From: Kordia antarctica
GTDB taxonomy: Bacteria; Bacteroidota; Bacteroidia; Flavobacteriales; Flavobacteriaceae
Reading direction: 5' to 3'
Length of the DNA: 64,000 bases
NCBI RefSeq assembly: GCF_009901525.1
Contig: NZ_CP019288.1
Location: 1,674,001 to 1,738,000 of the forward strand
The translations under genes and the position numbers were made by a program. The notes under the pieces are model-generated. The model had not been told where the DNA came from, searched no databases, and saw only the letters and a list, made by a program, of their open reading frames with translations. Shown piece by piece: positions 33,981-43,067 of this stretch. How positions within the stretch are numbered: position 1 is the stretch's first letter; every line of letters starts with the position of its first letter.

Positions 33981-34628
33981 ATGAAGAAGATACTCCTTTT
34001 TATAATCGTACTATTTGTTGGAATACAACTCAGCAATGCACAGAAGAAAATTTACGTCAGTGATACTTTTGAAGAACTTTCTGAAGATCATAAAATGATT
34101 GCGATTCTTCCTTTTCAGACGACGTTAAACCTTAAATCGGATCAAAATACATATACTGCTGAGCAACTTAAGAAGTTAGCAGAACGAGAAGGTATTGCGG
34201 TTCAGCAAGCGTTGGAAAGTTATTTTTTGAATCGAAAACGGAAGAAGAAATTAAAAATTGAATTTCAAGATGTAAATACGACTAATCGTGTTTTGAAGAA
34301 AGCAGGAATAACGCTTGAGAATATTGATATTTATACGCCGCAAGAATTGTGTAAGATTTTGAATGTTGACGCAATTATTAGCGGTTCACTGACTTCTCGC
34401 CTACTACTTTCTGAAGAAGTTGATACGTCTTTTAATTTGATTACGTTTTTGAAAGGAAAATCCGATTACGGAAAAATTATCATTAAGTTGAGTGATAAGA
34501 AAACGGGGAAATTGTTGTGGCGTTATGAGAAAACAATCAATCGGAAATCTGGAAAAAATACGTCTGCCATAATTGCTAAAATGATGCGAATTGCGAGTAG
34601 AAAGTTTCCGTATGAGGAGAAGCGGTAG
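33981..34628 (+). CDS. exported hypothetical protein
   Basis: 215 residues with a signal peptide (1-20, ending SNAQ). The mature part has IAILPFQTTL and VDAIISGSLTSRLL, followed by ITLSDKKTGKLLWRYEK-like strands. This resembles the alpha/beta fold of bacterial CsgG/GNA1162-type periplasmic proteins that gauge or build outer-membrane assemblies, but no Cys for lipidation is present. The similarity is by pattern only. Monocistronic, with a palindromic repeat in front. Confidence 0.55.
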   Translation: MKKILLFIIVLFVGIQLSNAQKKIYVSDTFEELSEDHKMIAILPFQTTLNLKSDQNTYTAEQLKKLAEREGIAVQQALESYFLNRKRKKKLKIEFQDVNTTNRVLKKAGITLENIDIYTPQELCKILNVDAIISGSLTSRLLLSEEVDTSFNLITFLKGKSDYGKIIIKLSDKKTGKLLWRYEKTINRKSGKNTSAIIAKMMRIASRKFPYEEKR

Positions 34629-34752
34629 TTGTCTTCGAGAGCTTCAGACAACTGCTCTATTCGACTTTACTGAGACAACGTTTAGAGTTTCAAACAATAT
34701 TCTAACTTTGACTGTATCTTAAATTCTTGCTCAATTTAAGCAGCTGTAATTT

Positions 34753-35286
34753 TTATAGAGAATTTTTCAAATCATTCCATTCGATCCAAAATTGACGAAA
34801 ACCATTTTGGGTAAATTCATCATTTGGCACTTCTTTATCTTTTGGATTTCCATAGAATTGTTCAATTTGGTTTGTAAATTCAATAACTTGATTAACATAC
34901 ATATCAATTGGAATTTTTGCTTTCGTTCCTTTTTCGGTTGTGAATTCAACAATTCCATTTTCGTGTTTAATATTCAAATCTATTCCATTATTACATCCAT
35001 AAATTAGAACATAATCTTTTTCATCATTCGGAATCATAAAATGTCCACAACAAGGAACTAAATAATTATCAAAATCTCCAATGGTGTAATCTTGTTTCAA
35101 AGTTCGAAGTAGATAAAGTCCTGTTGCGCTCAAACACCAAGAGTCAGATTCAGAATCCGAAAGAATTTCATTTCCAATTTTCAGAAATAATTCTCCGTGC
35201 GAACATAAATCAGCTTTGTCATTAAGTCCATCGTCTTTTAACCAATGCTGTCTTAAAATTTCTATTTTAAATTCTTGGTTTGTCAT
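34753..35286 (-). CDS. hypothetical protein
   Basis: 177 residues, acidic and soluble, with CCGHFMIP and YGCNNGID segments and several Trp. No signal peptide or membrane helix. The size, acidity and lone position are those of immunity-type proteins in Bacteroidota, but there is no toxin beside it and I cannot name a family. Confidence 0.5.
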   Translation of the reverse strand: MTNQEFKIEILRQHWLKDDGLNDKADLCSHGELFLKIGNEILSDSESDSWCLSATGLYLLRTLKQDYTIGDFDNYLVPCCGHFMIPNDEKDYVLIYGCNNGIDLNIKHENGIVEFTTEKGTKAKIPIDMYVNQVIEFTNQIEQFYGNPKDKEVPNDEFTQNGFRQFWIEWNDLKNSL

Positions 35287-35462
35287 TTATTGAATTGTAC
35301 GTGAGGTGTATATCTTTTCGGGTGAAGTCAAGCTGAATTTTCAACTTTCCTTATCATTTTATTTTTAAGAATTTGTCAAATTTAATTACTTGGCGAACTT
35401 GTAAAAGCTACTTTGCCATTAAATTAAGCAATTAAACTCTATTATTTCATACATTGTTCGCG

Positions 35463-36347
35463 TTATTTATAGTTATCGATTACTAATTCCGTTAGCTGTT
35501 TAGATCCTTTTAATTTATATTTTTTGATTATGATCTTTAGTCCACTTTCAAATTTTAAAGGTCCAAGCAATTTCTTTAATTTTTGAACTTTCGTTAGTTT
35601 AGTCTCCTGAAAGTCATAACCAAAATGGTTAAGGAATGATATTAAAATACAATGAAAGCATTTTAGCCTTTCAAGCCTGTATCTCGGTTCCGTTTTATTC
35701 ATTCCATCAAAAAACATATAAATTGGTTGAATATATTCAATCAATTCATCTTTTCGGTCTTCAAATAAATTGAAGCTGATTATTTTTTTCTCTTGAATTA
35801 AACACTCATAATATTGTTCAAACCTATTCCTAAAAATATGGTCAGATTGATTATTTGCATCATAATCCGAACCTTTAAATAAATCAACATCACTAATAAC
35901 ATCTGCGAATATTCGAAAATATCGAATCATTTCCATATCATCATTTTCACTATTCGTAGTATCTAAATACTCTAAGTTATCTTCTACAAGTTTTATGTAA
36001 GCAAAAAAGTTTAAAAATCTATAAACCATTGTATCAATATAATAATGATTTGTATGATAATCGCCGTTTACTTCAAGCCAATTTTCGCTACAATTTTTTG
36101 AGTAATTTTTTAGTCGGCTATGTAAATGTTCTGCACTATTCAATAATTGGCTTTTATATTGGCCAATAATTTCTTTTATTTTTTTCGCTTGTTCGTGTTT
36201 GTAATTTTCTTCAAGTTGAAATATGTGGAATTTCCTATCGATTTTTGGCTTTAACCAATATATTGTAATAAGAGAAGAAATTAATCCTGTACCTCCAGCA
36301 ATTAGTGTCGTTATTAAAGAATCACTCATTTTTTCTAATTTTTTCAT
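35463..36347 (-). CDS. hypothetical membrane-anchored protein
   Basis: 294 residues from the ATG at 36347; a longer frame to 36386 and a shorter start at 36329 are possible. One hydrophobic helix (about 10-31: LITTLIAGGTGLISSLITIYW) is followed by a charged, helical cytoplasmic domain with many Glu, Lys and Tyr and no recognisable motif. The layout, a single helix then a helical bundle, is common among uncharacterised defence or signalling proteins, but nothing here supports a specific role. It lies beyond the terminator of the polyketide operon. Confidence 0.5.
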   Translation of the reverse strand: MKKLEKMSDSLITTLIAGGTGLISSLITIYWLKPKIDRKFHIFQLEENYKHEQAKKIKEIIGQYKSQLLNSAEHLHSRLKNYSKNCSENWLEVNGDYHTNHYYIDTMVYRFLNFFAYIKLVEDNLEYLDTTNSENDDMEMIRYFRIFADVISDVDLFKGSDYDANNQSDHIFRNRFEQYYECLIQEKKIISFNLFEDRKDELIEYIQPIYMFFDGMNKTEPRYRLERLKCFHCILISFLNHFGYDFQETKLTKVQKLKKLLGPLKFESGLKIIIKKYKLKGSKQLTELVIDNYK

Positions 36348-36462
36348 CCAAGAAACTCCTGCTATTTCTATCACAACCAAATCCAAGTTTACACAAAAAA
36401 TTTAGTCAAAAAACTAAATCTAAAATAATTCCACGTAAAATCATATTAAAAAGTAAGATTTT

Positions 36463-36515
36463 TAATAAAAAAAACTTCCAATCACACTCCAAAAAGAAGT
36501 ATCACAGGAAGTTTT
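36463..36515 (-). terminator. terminator of the polyketide cluster operon
   Basis: On the minus strand AAAACTTCC (36515-36507) pairs with GGAAGTTTT (36479-36471) around a 27-base loop, followed by a run of T. It lies 43 bases after the stop of the phosphopantetheinyl transferase gene. A smaller GTTTCTT/AAGAAAC hairpin lies between (36523-36542). Confidence 0.7.
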
Positions 36516-36557
36516 AAATGAGTTTCTTATTTTTAAGAAACTACTTATATTTTAGAT

Positions 36558-37199
36558 TTAAATATAAAAGTCTAATTCGTGCATTTTAAAGCTCACTTCT
36601 TTGTTTGTTGCAAGTGCAGTGCTGTAACCTTCTGCCAGTGCAAAATTGTTTATAAACCAGCGTTTATCATCAACTTGAACTGTATTGTTCTCAACTTCAA
36701 GTTCTTCTAAAGGTATGTAAAATCCGCGTCCGTCTGCTTTGATCACACTTTCCTTAATCGTCCAATATTTATAGAATGTTTTGATCGGAGTTTTTGAGCT
36801 ATGAATTTCTTCCCATTGCGCAGTTGTCATAAGATTTTGGAAATCATCGAAGTTTCGCTCTCGGTTTTCTTCAACATCAATACCAAGTTTAATGTTTTTT
36901 CCTATCGCACATAGTACATAATCTCCTGAATGTGAGATGTTAAAATCATATTCATCCAAGGTAAAATAAGGTCGTTTGTGCTTACTATATACAATGAGAT
37001 CCCAAATGTTGTTTTCTATGTTGTACTTTTTGAGTGCTTCAATTAATAGCAATTTCCCAAATAAATGTGCGTGTCTGTCTTTCCAACGCATGAATCGCGC
37101 ATTTCTTTCTCGTAAATCTTTTGGCAATAAGTATAGATATTCCTCATAAAGATTTTCTTTAAGTGGGTTTTTAATGGATGTGAAGAATATGTCTATCAC
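36558..37199 (-). CDS. 4'-phosphopantetheinyl transferase, Sfp type
   Basis: 213 residues from GTG 37199. Transfers phosphopantetheine from CoA to carrier-protein serines, activating the ACPs of the polyketide synthase. The signatures are GIDVEENRERN (Mg2+ and CoA binding) and KYWTIKESVIKADGRG (W-x-x-K-E-S-x-x-K). The frame is open further upstream to an ATG at 37316 or 37355, but that adds 39-52 residues encoded partly by a heptanucleotide repeat and overlapping the previous gene. The GTG start gives the usual Sfp length and N-terminus. Last gene of the cluster. The start choice is moderately sure. Confidence 0.85.
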   Translation of the reverse strand: MIDIFFTSIKNPLKENLYEEYLYLLPKDLRERNARFMRWKDRHAHLFGKLLLIEALKKYNIENNIWDLIVYSKHKRPYFTLDEYDFNISHSGDYVLCAIGKNIKLGIDVEENRERNFDDFQNLMTTAQWEEIHSSKTPIKTFYKYWTIKESVIKADGRGFYIPLEELEVENNTVQVDDKRWFINNFALAEGYSTALATNKEVSFKMHELDFYI

Positions 37200-37200
37200 G

Positions 37201-37256
37201 GCTGTTGGTTGCTGGTTGCTGGTTGTTGGTTGTTGGTTGTTGGTTGTTGGTTGCTC
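37201..37256. repeat. heptanucleotide tandem repeat before the PPTase gene
   Basis: Eight heptamers in a row, four of them GTTGTTG and the others GTTGCTG, GCTGTTG and GTTGCTC. The block ends one base before the proposed GTG start of the transferase, so copy number would alter its leader or, if an upstream start is used, its N-terminus. Confidence 0.9.
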
Positions 37257-37299
37257 AATATAAGCTTGATTTAGATTCTTAGAAAGAATATTAAATTTT

Positions 37300-38211
37300 T
37301 TATTTCGAACCAACATTAAATAATTTTGAAAACATCGTATCGAATATTTCATCAATTCCTTTTACTTCCGAGAATTGTTGTGCTTCTTTGCCAATAACTA
37401 TTAAAGGAACTTCGTTTTTACTGTGTCCGCCATACGAAAGGTCTTCCATGTTTCCGTGATCGCTGCTGATTACTATATGAATATTTTCAGATTTATCATG
37501 AAGAATTCCTCTGAGAAATTCGTCTAATATTTCTAAAAATTCAACAGATTTCTCCATGTTTTTTCTGTGTCCTATTAAATCTGGCAAGAAACATTCAAAG
37601 AGAATTAAATCATACTCATTTGTTATATTTTTCAGATTTTCTCCAGCTTTGAAAGGAGCGATTAAAGGAACTCTATTGTTCGGTAAATCTTGTAAGGTTA
37701 CATTTGTAATATCCCAATGAACAGCATTTCCAGCAATGAGATCGTCTAGTGTGTTAAATCTGCTTTTTCCCGCTAATACACAACGAGTAGTGACACTGTA
37801 ATTTGTAGAATTTCTGTCAAACGCTTTGAAAAATCCGTCTGTGTAGGAATTCGCAAAGATGCTTTTTATATTGTGTTCTTCGGCATATTTAAAGATGGAT
37901 CTTTTATTAATAAGTCCAATCAATTCATCATTTGGATATGCCATTAAATGATGTCCCAAAAATGCTTGCGCATTGTATCCTGTGAATAGCGATGATTGCC
38001 CAGTTGCACTTTGCGGAACTCCATCAACTCCCAAACAAGCATCAATTCCCTTTAGTAGAAAACCTTGTTTTTCAACATGTGTACTGTGTGTTAAATTCTC
38101 TCCAACTAAACTAAATAGTGTTGGCATAGGAACTTGGGTAAATGGATTTGTAGCTTCATCTTTCCCTAAGCCAATTCCATCTAAAAAAATAAATATTAGC
38201 TTATTTTTCAT
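37300..38211 (-). CDS. alkaline-phosphatase-superfamily metalloenzyme
   Basis: 303 residues from ATG 38211, 4 bases after the AT gene. The fold's landmarks are present: FIFLDGIGLG with a metal-binding Asp (residue 11), GVPQSATGQSSLFTG as the nucleophile Ser loop, ISSDHGNMEDL for the second metal pair and GGHSKNEVPLIV for the last His. These belong to the phosphoglycerate mutase/phosphatase group (PF01676-like). It would cleave or move a phosphate (or related ester). Such an enzyme is not part of the standard trans-AT set, so it may tailor or unmask the product. It could also be a housekeeping phosphomutase-like protein. Confidence 0.75.
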   Translation of the reverse strand: MKNKLIFIFLDGIGLGKDEATNPFTQVPMPTLFSLVGENLTHSTHVEKQGFLLKGIDACLGVDGVPQSATGQSSLFTGYNAQAFLGHHLMAYPNDELIGLINKRSIFKYAEEHNIKSIFANSYTDGFFKAFDRNSTNYSVTTRCVLAGKSRFNTLDDLIAGNAVHWDITNVTLQDLPNNRVPLIAPFKAGENLKNITNEYDLILFECFLPDLIGHRKNMEKSVEFLEILDEFLRGILHDKSENIHIVISSDHGNMEDLSYGGHSKNEVPLIVIGKEAQQFSEVKGIDEIFDTMFSKLFNVGSK

Positions 38212-38215
38212 TGAA

Positions 38216-39379
38216 TTATTTTTGAGCAAGTTTCACTTCTCTTAGGTCAAAATATCCGTTATATCCTTTCATATATACTGCTGCACGATGTCCAAATAAT
38301 ATGGTTGCTTGTGATCTGGTTTCTAATTCATTTTCATAGAAATCAGAAATTACTTTTGTTCCAATCGGATTAGTTTCATTCCATTGTGCAACCAGTTTTG
38401 TAGCACCTGAAGATATGTTTCCTTTAGCAACTTGTGTTTTTGGTTCTTCTTTTTTAGCTGGTTCTTTAGTTTCGTTTGAAGCAGTTGGTGTTGCTACTTC
38501 TTTTTTCTCTACTGATTGACCTTGCGTTTTTGCAAAATCCTTTTTAATATATCCAGTCAGTTTGGTAAGTACGTCACCAACGCCTAACTCTTCAAATTCC
38601 ATGTCTTCTTGTTGTAATAAATAAGTCATACTTTCGGACCATCTTACACTATTAAACAACTGATCTACTAAGTGCTGAGACGTATTGCTCTGATCATAAG
38701 GTTTCCCTGTAACATTGGCAATGACATCAATTTTTGATTTGTTGAATCTTTTTTTCTTGATAAATTTTCCAAATTCGTCTGCCGCTTCTTTCATGTATCG
38801 TGAGTGAAAAGCGCCACTTGTGTTTAATGGAATAAACATAACATCTGCCTTTTCAAAAAATGGTTGCGCGCTATTAATGTCTTCTCGTAAACCTGAAATA
38901 ACAATTTGAGAAGAAGCATTTAAGTTTGCAATATCAATAGTAGATAATTTTGCATCTTTTAGTATTTCTTGAATTTGTTCTTCCGAAGAATTTAAAATAG
39001 CTGCCATTCCACCATTTTTGGCTTCACTCATCAACTCGCCTCTTTTCTTAACAAGTCTCAAACCACTTTCAAAACTAAATACGCCAGCTGCTAGTAATGC
39101 ATTGTACTCACCTAAACTGTGACCTGCTACGAAATCTGGTTCTTTTTCTCCGTCTTTTAGTTTCTTTTCATATGATAACGCATTGACAACATATAATGCA
39201 GGTTGCGTATATTGTGTTTGATTTAATTTCTGATCTGGATTTTCTAAACAAAGTTCCTTGATAGAATATCCCAATATTTTATCTGCCTTTTTTACCAACG
39301 CAGGAAACTCGTCAAAAAGCTCTCCTCCCATTCCTTTTCTTTGAGAACCTTGTCCAGGAAATAAATATGTTTTTTTCAT
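38216..39379 (-). CDS. trans-acting malonyl-type acyltransferase
   Basis: 387 residues. Loads an extender unit onto the ACPs of the synthase, which have no AT of their own. The FabD-like domain spans about 1-290: FPGQGSQ, nucleophile Ser88 in GHSLGEY, Arg113 in VKKRGELM, which binds the malonyl carboxylate, and His192 in TSGAFHSRYM. A Lys/Glu/Thr-rich linker and a 65-residue C-terminal domain (ATKLVAQWNETNPIGTKV) follow, as in other discrete trans-ATs of the PedD type. Arg113 marks it as the true malonyl loader, unlike the second AT-like protein at 41843. Confidence 0.88.
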   Translation of the reverse strand: MKKTYLFPGQGSQRKGMGGELFDEFPALVKKADKILGYSIKELCLENPDQKLNQTQYTQPALYVVNALSYEKKLKDGEKEPDFVAGHSLGEYNALLAAGVFSFESGLRLVKKRGELMSEAKNGGMAAILNSSEEQIQEILKDAKLSTIDIANLNASSQIVISGLREDINSAQPFFEKADVMFIPLNTSGAFHSRYMKEAADEFGKFIKKKRFNKSKIDVIANVTGKPYDQSNTSQHLVDQLFNSVRWSESMTYLLQQEDMEFEELGVGDVLTKLTGYIKKDFAKTQGQSVEKKEVATPTASNETKEPAKKEEPKTQVAKGNISSGATKLVAQWNETNPIGTKVISDFYENELETRSQATILFGHRAAVYMKGYNGYFDLREVKLAQK

Positions 39380-39415
39380 TTTATAGTATTTTATGTTTGG
39401 TTGATTGTTTTATTT

Positions 39416-40690
39416 TTAATTTTTTTCTAGTACAATTGAAGTGTTTATTCCACCAAAACCAAAAGAATTACTCATTGCTATTGTTGCTTGAAAGTTGATA
39501 GTTTTTGTTCCACAAAATTGTAAATCGTTCCGAATTGGAGTTTCTAAATTTATGTTTGGATGCAAAAACCCTTCTCTCATTTGTACTACTGTTGCTACTA
39601 CTTCTACTAATCCTGCGGAATACAAACAATGTCCTGTTAATACTTTCGTAGAATTTAAGAATATGTTTGAGGCATGACTTTCAAAGACTTTATGAATAGC
39701 TTCTGCCTCGGTTTTATCGCCCAAAGGTGAAGAACTTCCATGCGTGTTTATGTAATTAATGTTGGAAGCTTCTACTCCTGCACGCTCTAACGCCAAAAGC
39801 ATTGCCTTTACTTCGCCATTCATGTTTGGATTTGCTGAACTATTTTTATCAAGAATAAATGCATATCCTTTGATGTTTGCCAATGACGAAACAGCTCTTT
39901 TAGTTGCACTTGTTTCCGATTCTAGAATTATACTCACACTAGCTTGTCCATAAATAAAACCTTCATGATTTTCATCAAATGGACGACATGCTTTTTCTGG
40001 TTGATTGCTATATTTTTTTCCGCCCATAGCACCAATGTTTATAAAACCTTGAATGTCTATTGGAGAAAGATCCGCTACAACGCCAACTACTAAACATACA
40101 TCAACAATACCTAATTGTATTAATTGATGTCCTTTTATAATGCCTACATTTCCTGTGGCAGATGCGCCGCCAACCACAAAACCTTCGCCTTCAATATCAA
40201 ATAGTTCACTTAAAACTCCAACTTGATTGGTTTCTAAAAATTCAAGTGCATACCGAGGCGATAGATATTCTGGGTTTTCCTTGAATTGCGAAATAAGGTC
40301 ATATTGATAATTTTGTGTACTATTTTGTCCAGCTATCACCAATCCGATTTTTTCTGACGAAGTAGTTGACTCAAATAAACGTGCTTGTTCCCAAGCTTGC
40401 AACGCAGATAGTATAGAAGTTTGAATCCCAAAAGGTGCTCTTTGTCCCAAACGCTTCGCTTTTGCAAACATTTCTTCAGGAATATTTTGAATATTTTTTA
40501 ATTTTTCTACAAAAGAAAAATCCTGAATTTTAGCCGCAATGTTTACCGATAATTTTGGTTCAGAACTCAAATTAACGTGTTTTATGCCTGATGTACCTTG
40601 CTTTAAAGAAGCACTGAAAGAGGTGAGATTATCTCCAATAGAAGAAATTATCCCCATTCCAGTGATTCCAATACTACTATTCGTTTGCAT
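39416..40690 (-). CDS. decarboxylase ketosynthase of the beta-branching cassette
   Basis: 424 residues of KS fold whose active Cys is replaced by Ser177 in VVGGASATGN, while the two histidines remain (NTHGSSSPLGD and TGHCLYSAG). Ser-for-Cys KS proteins in HMGS cassettes do not condense; they decarboxylate malonyl on the free ACP to give acetyl-ACP, the donor for HMG synthase. The neighbours are the matching free ACP (40716) and, further upstream, HMGS and the two ECH enzymes. Probably an ancestral FabF-like copy. Confidence 0.88.
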   Translation of the reverse strand: MQTNSSIGITGMGIISSIGDNLTSFSASLKQGTSGIKHVNLSSEPKLSVNIAAKIQDFSFVEKLKNIQNIPEEMFAKAKRLGQRAPFGIQTSILSALQAWEQARLFESTTSSEKIGLVIAGQNSTQNYQYDLISQFKENPEYLSPRYALEFLETNQVGVLSELFDIEGEGFVVGGASATGNVGIIKGHQLIQLGIVDVCLVVGVVADLSPIDIQGFINIGAMGGKKYSNQPEKACRPFDENHEGFIYGQASVSIILESETSATKRAVSSLANIKGYAFILDKNSSANPNMNGEVKAMLLALERAGVEASNINYINTHGSSSPLGDKTEAEAIHKVFESHASNIFLNSTKVLTGHCLYSAGLVEVVATVVQMREGFLHPNINLETPIRNDLQFCGTKTINFQATIAMSNSFGFGGINTSIVLEKN

Positions 40691-40715
40691 TATGTATTCC
40701 TTTTCCTTTGGTTTC

Positions 40716-40961
40716 TTATTGCTGGTAATTTTTATTTAATACATCTACCATTCCTTCAATATTGCTCACGCCTGCAAAGCTCATTAATGGTATTTTGATT
40801 TCTAATTCGCGCATGGACATGGTTACGATTTCCATTCGGTCAATGGAGTTTGCTCCGATATCTTTTAATTGTTTATCGATGGTAATTTGTGCCGGATCTA
40901 CATCTGGAAGTATTTCTGTTATTATATTCTTTACAACTCCAAATACGTGTTCTTTTGACAT
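40716..40961 (-). CDS. free acyl carrier protein of the beta-branching cassette
   Basis: 81 residues; carries the acetyl unit for HMG synthase. The phosphopantetheine serine is Ser39 in DIGANSIDRMEIV. The sequence lacks Trp after the serine, unlike the two in-line ACPs that receive the branch. It lies next to the decarboxylase KS, its functional partner. Start ATG 40961. Confidence 0.9.
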   Translation of the reverse strand: MSKEHVFGVVKNIITEILPDVDPAQITIDKQLKDIGANSIDRMEIVTMSMRELEIKIPLMSFAGVSNIEGMVDVLNKNYQQ

Positions 40962-41024
40962 AATTTAATTTTTAAGTTAGCTATTTTGATTTATGGTAAT
41001 TTAAGATAATTAGCGATGATCGCT

Positions 41025-41747
41025 TTATTGAAATTCGAAAAATTTTGAATGATTTTGTCCTTTTCTTAGTCGATAGGAAGCAAAATCATGTTTGTTATTA
41101 AATTGTAAGTAGATATTATTTTGATATACGGAAGAAAATACCTGCCCAGGGTCTTTCACGTATTTATGTCCCGGAAAAATTCGGGTAGTTGGTTTTACAG
41201 TATTCGTAATTTGTTTTAGACTATCAAACATATCGTATGCCGACTCAATATCGGGACATAAACCACAACCTTCATAAAACAGCGTATCGCCACTGAATAA
41301 GTTATTCCCGATAAGATAACACATGCTTCCCAGCGTATGTCCAGGAGTAAATAATGGTTTTATTTTTAAAGATCCTACCCAAAATGGTTTTGTACCAATC
41401 CCTTGTAATTGTGGAGCGCTGTACTTGGAAATTGTTATTTCTTCGCGTGACATCCATATTGGACAGTCGTATTTTTCAGCAAGCGGTCTGGCAAGGTGTA
41501 AATGATCAAAATGAGAATGCGTAAGTAAGATTCCTTTTAAGGTAGTTCGACTCGCTTCTAACGCAAGTTCAATCTTATCCATTTCCCATGCTGGGTCTAA
41601 GAGTATTGATTCACTATTTATGTGATCAATAATCAGATAGTTATAGTTTATCATGAACATGTTAGATACTTTCAATACCACAACTTGTGGCTCCAATCCT
41701 TCCTTATCAGAATCAAAAGCGTTTTCATTCATAAGTAAATGTTTCAA
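41025..41747 (-). CDS. metallo-beta-lactamase-fold hydrolase (PksB/BaeB-like)
   Basis: 240 residues with the zinc motif THSHFDHLHL (H-x-H-x-D-H, residues about 97-104), GHTLGSMCYLIG and a FPGHKYV His, as in glyoxalase II-type thioesterases. The same type of protein is found in bacillaene and related trans-AT clusters, where it is thought to clear acyl groups from carrier proteins. By neighbourhood it should act here as an editing or clean-up hydrolase. It lies 96 bases after the acyl-hydrolase AT gene. The alternative is a glutathione-type hydrolase. Confidence 0.8.
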   Translation of the reverse strand: MKHLLMNENAFDSDKEGLEPQVVVLKVSNMFMINYNYLIIDHINSESILLDPAWEMDKIELALEASRTTLKGILLTHSHFDHLHLARPLAEKYDCPIWMSREEITISKYSAPQLQGIGTKPFWVGSLKIKPLFTPGHTLGSMCYLIGNNLFSGDTLFYEGCGLCPDIESAYDMFDSLKQITNTVKPTTRIFPGHKYVKDPGQVFSSVYQNNIYLQFNNKHDFASYRLRKGQNHSKFFEFQ

Positions 41748-41842
41748 TTTTATTCATACAATATGAGATAAACATACGTTTGTTTTTATATTTTTTAGTA
41801 AACTCGATTAAGAAAAAAGAAATTTTACAGCAATCTTGAAAA

Positions 41843-42802
41843 TTATTGATTCGCAGAAAAATTAGCCTTAAATTTTTCTAATGCCTCTAGGTTTTTACCG
41901 TATTGATTTAGAATCTGCAACGGAACAGCACCTGAATTTGAATCCACTATATATTTAACGGAAGTAGCAAGCGAACCACTTGGTCCTAAATCTATAAAAA
42001 TGCACTCTTTATTTTTTACCGTGTTTTTAACTGTTGTTTGAAAATTGACAGGATATCGAATAACTTCCCAAAAGTAGTCATGACTTACCTCTTGAACAAT
42101 GTCATATTCTTTCGAAGAAATTATTGGAATTTTAGCATCTGACAGTTTTATTTCTTTGACTCTTTTTTTGAATTTTTGTTCTAAATCATCAATAATTGGA
42201 GTATGAAATCCGTTATTTACTGGCAATTCCTGCGTTGTAATCCCATCTTGACGCAATGCATTTTGTAGCGAACTTACGTTTTCTGGCAATCCACACACAA
42301 CAAAACTTCCTGAGAAATTGGTTGCTATAATCCAACATTTCGAAAAAAGATCTGAGTAGTCTAATACAATTTCTTTTCCAGCCATAATGGCTAACATTGT
42401 CGCTTTTGGAGTTTCTTCTTCTACAAAATCTGCCATGTCTGTTACGAAACTCAATCCATCTTCAAGCGTTAAAACTTCCGAAGCCATCGCTGCTGTGATT
42501 TCTCCTAAACTATATCCTAATACATAATCTGGTTGAATTCCCAAATCTTTCAACACATGAAACATACTATATTGAATACTTAACAGTGCAGGATTGGTGT
42601 GTAACAATCGGTCAAACGATTCTCCTCTTTTATCTTTGTTATAAATGATTTCGGTTAAAGAAGTTTTAATCAACGGAGAAACGATTTCATTACACGCATC
42701 CATCCAATAGTTGAAAACTTTATGATTTTCATAGAGTTCTTTCCCCATTTGATAATATTGAGAACCTTGTCCCGAAAACATGAAGACATTTTTTTTACTC
42801 AT
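41843..42802 (-). CDS. AT-like acyl hydrolase (PedC type)
   Basis: 319 residues of FabD fold with nucleophile Ser98 in GYSLGEI and a C-terminal His in NNGFHTPI. At the position of the malonyl-binding Arg the sequence is FVTDMADF, with no Arg (Met at the equivalent of AT Arg113). Loss of that Arg is the mark of proofreading acyl hydrolases that remove stalled or wrong acyl groups from ACPs. It is transcribed with the malonyl AT and the HMGS genes. A heptanucleotide repeat sits 12 bases before the ATG. Confidence 0.82.
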   Translation of the reverse strand: MSKKNVFMFSGQGSQYYQMGKELYENHKVFNYWMDACNEIVSPLIKTSLTEIIYNKDKRGESFDRLLHTNPALLSIQYSMFHVLKDLGIQPDYVLGYSLGEITAAMASEVLTLEDGLSFVTDMADFVEEETPKATMLAIMAGKEIVLDYSDLFSKCWIIATNFSGSFVVCGLPENVSSLQNALRQDGITTQELPVNNGFHTPIIDDLEQKFKKRVKEIKLSDAKIPIISSKEYDIVQEVSHDYFWEVIRYPVNFQTTVKNTVKNKECIFIDLGPSGSLATSVKYIVDSNSGAVPLQILNQYGKNLEALEKFKANFSANQ

Positions 42803-42813
42803 GTACTTTTGTT

Positions 42814-42850
42814 GGTTGCTGGTTACTGGTTACTGGTTACTGGTTACTGG
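42814..42850. repeat. heptanucleotide repeat upstream of the acyl hydrolase
   Basis: GGTTGCT then four copies of GGTTACT and GG. It begins 12 bases from the ATG of the acyl hydrolase on the minus strand and so sits in its translation-initiation region. Confidence 0.9.
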
Positions 42851-42893
42851 AAAATACTTTTATATTTAAAATTTAGCATTTTACATTTATAAT

Positions 42894-42940
42894 TTCTTTG
42901 GTCTTTGGTCTTTGGTCTTTGGTCTTTGGTCTTTGGTCTT
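42894..42940. repeat. heptanucleotide repeat, GGTCTTT units
   Basis: Five perfect GTCTTTG units (42901-42935) plus partial units on both sides, in the same 265-base gap as the 42814 and 42983 repeats. Confidence 0.9.
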
Positions 42941-42982
42941 AAAAGAAATACTTTTTATTTCAACTATGAATCTTTCTTGACT

Positions 42983-43024
42983 GAATACTGAATACTGATT
43001 ACTGATTACTGGTTGTTGGTTGAT
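42983..43024. repeat. heptanucleotide repeat with mixed units
   Basis: Six heptamers in phase: GAATACT twice, GATTACT twice, GGTTGTT and GGTTGAT. The third heptamer block of the 265-base gap between ECH2 and the acyl hydrolase. Confidence 0.85.
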
Positions 43025-43067
43025 TGAAAAAATTATAGCTATTTAAACAAAAAAATAGTGTTTTAAA

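Noticed and set aside
37200-37355. Longer N-terminus for the phosphopantetheinyl transferase
   Set aside because: The extra residues derive from heptanucleotide repeats (Gln/Pro/Thr/Asn-rich) and overlap the upstream gene; the GTG at 37199 gives the normal family length. Kept as a possibility only.
42814-43024. CRISPR-like short repeats in the ECH2/acyl hydrolase gap
   Set aside because: Units are seven bases, directly abutting, with no spacers.
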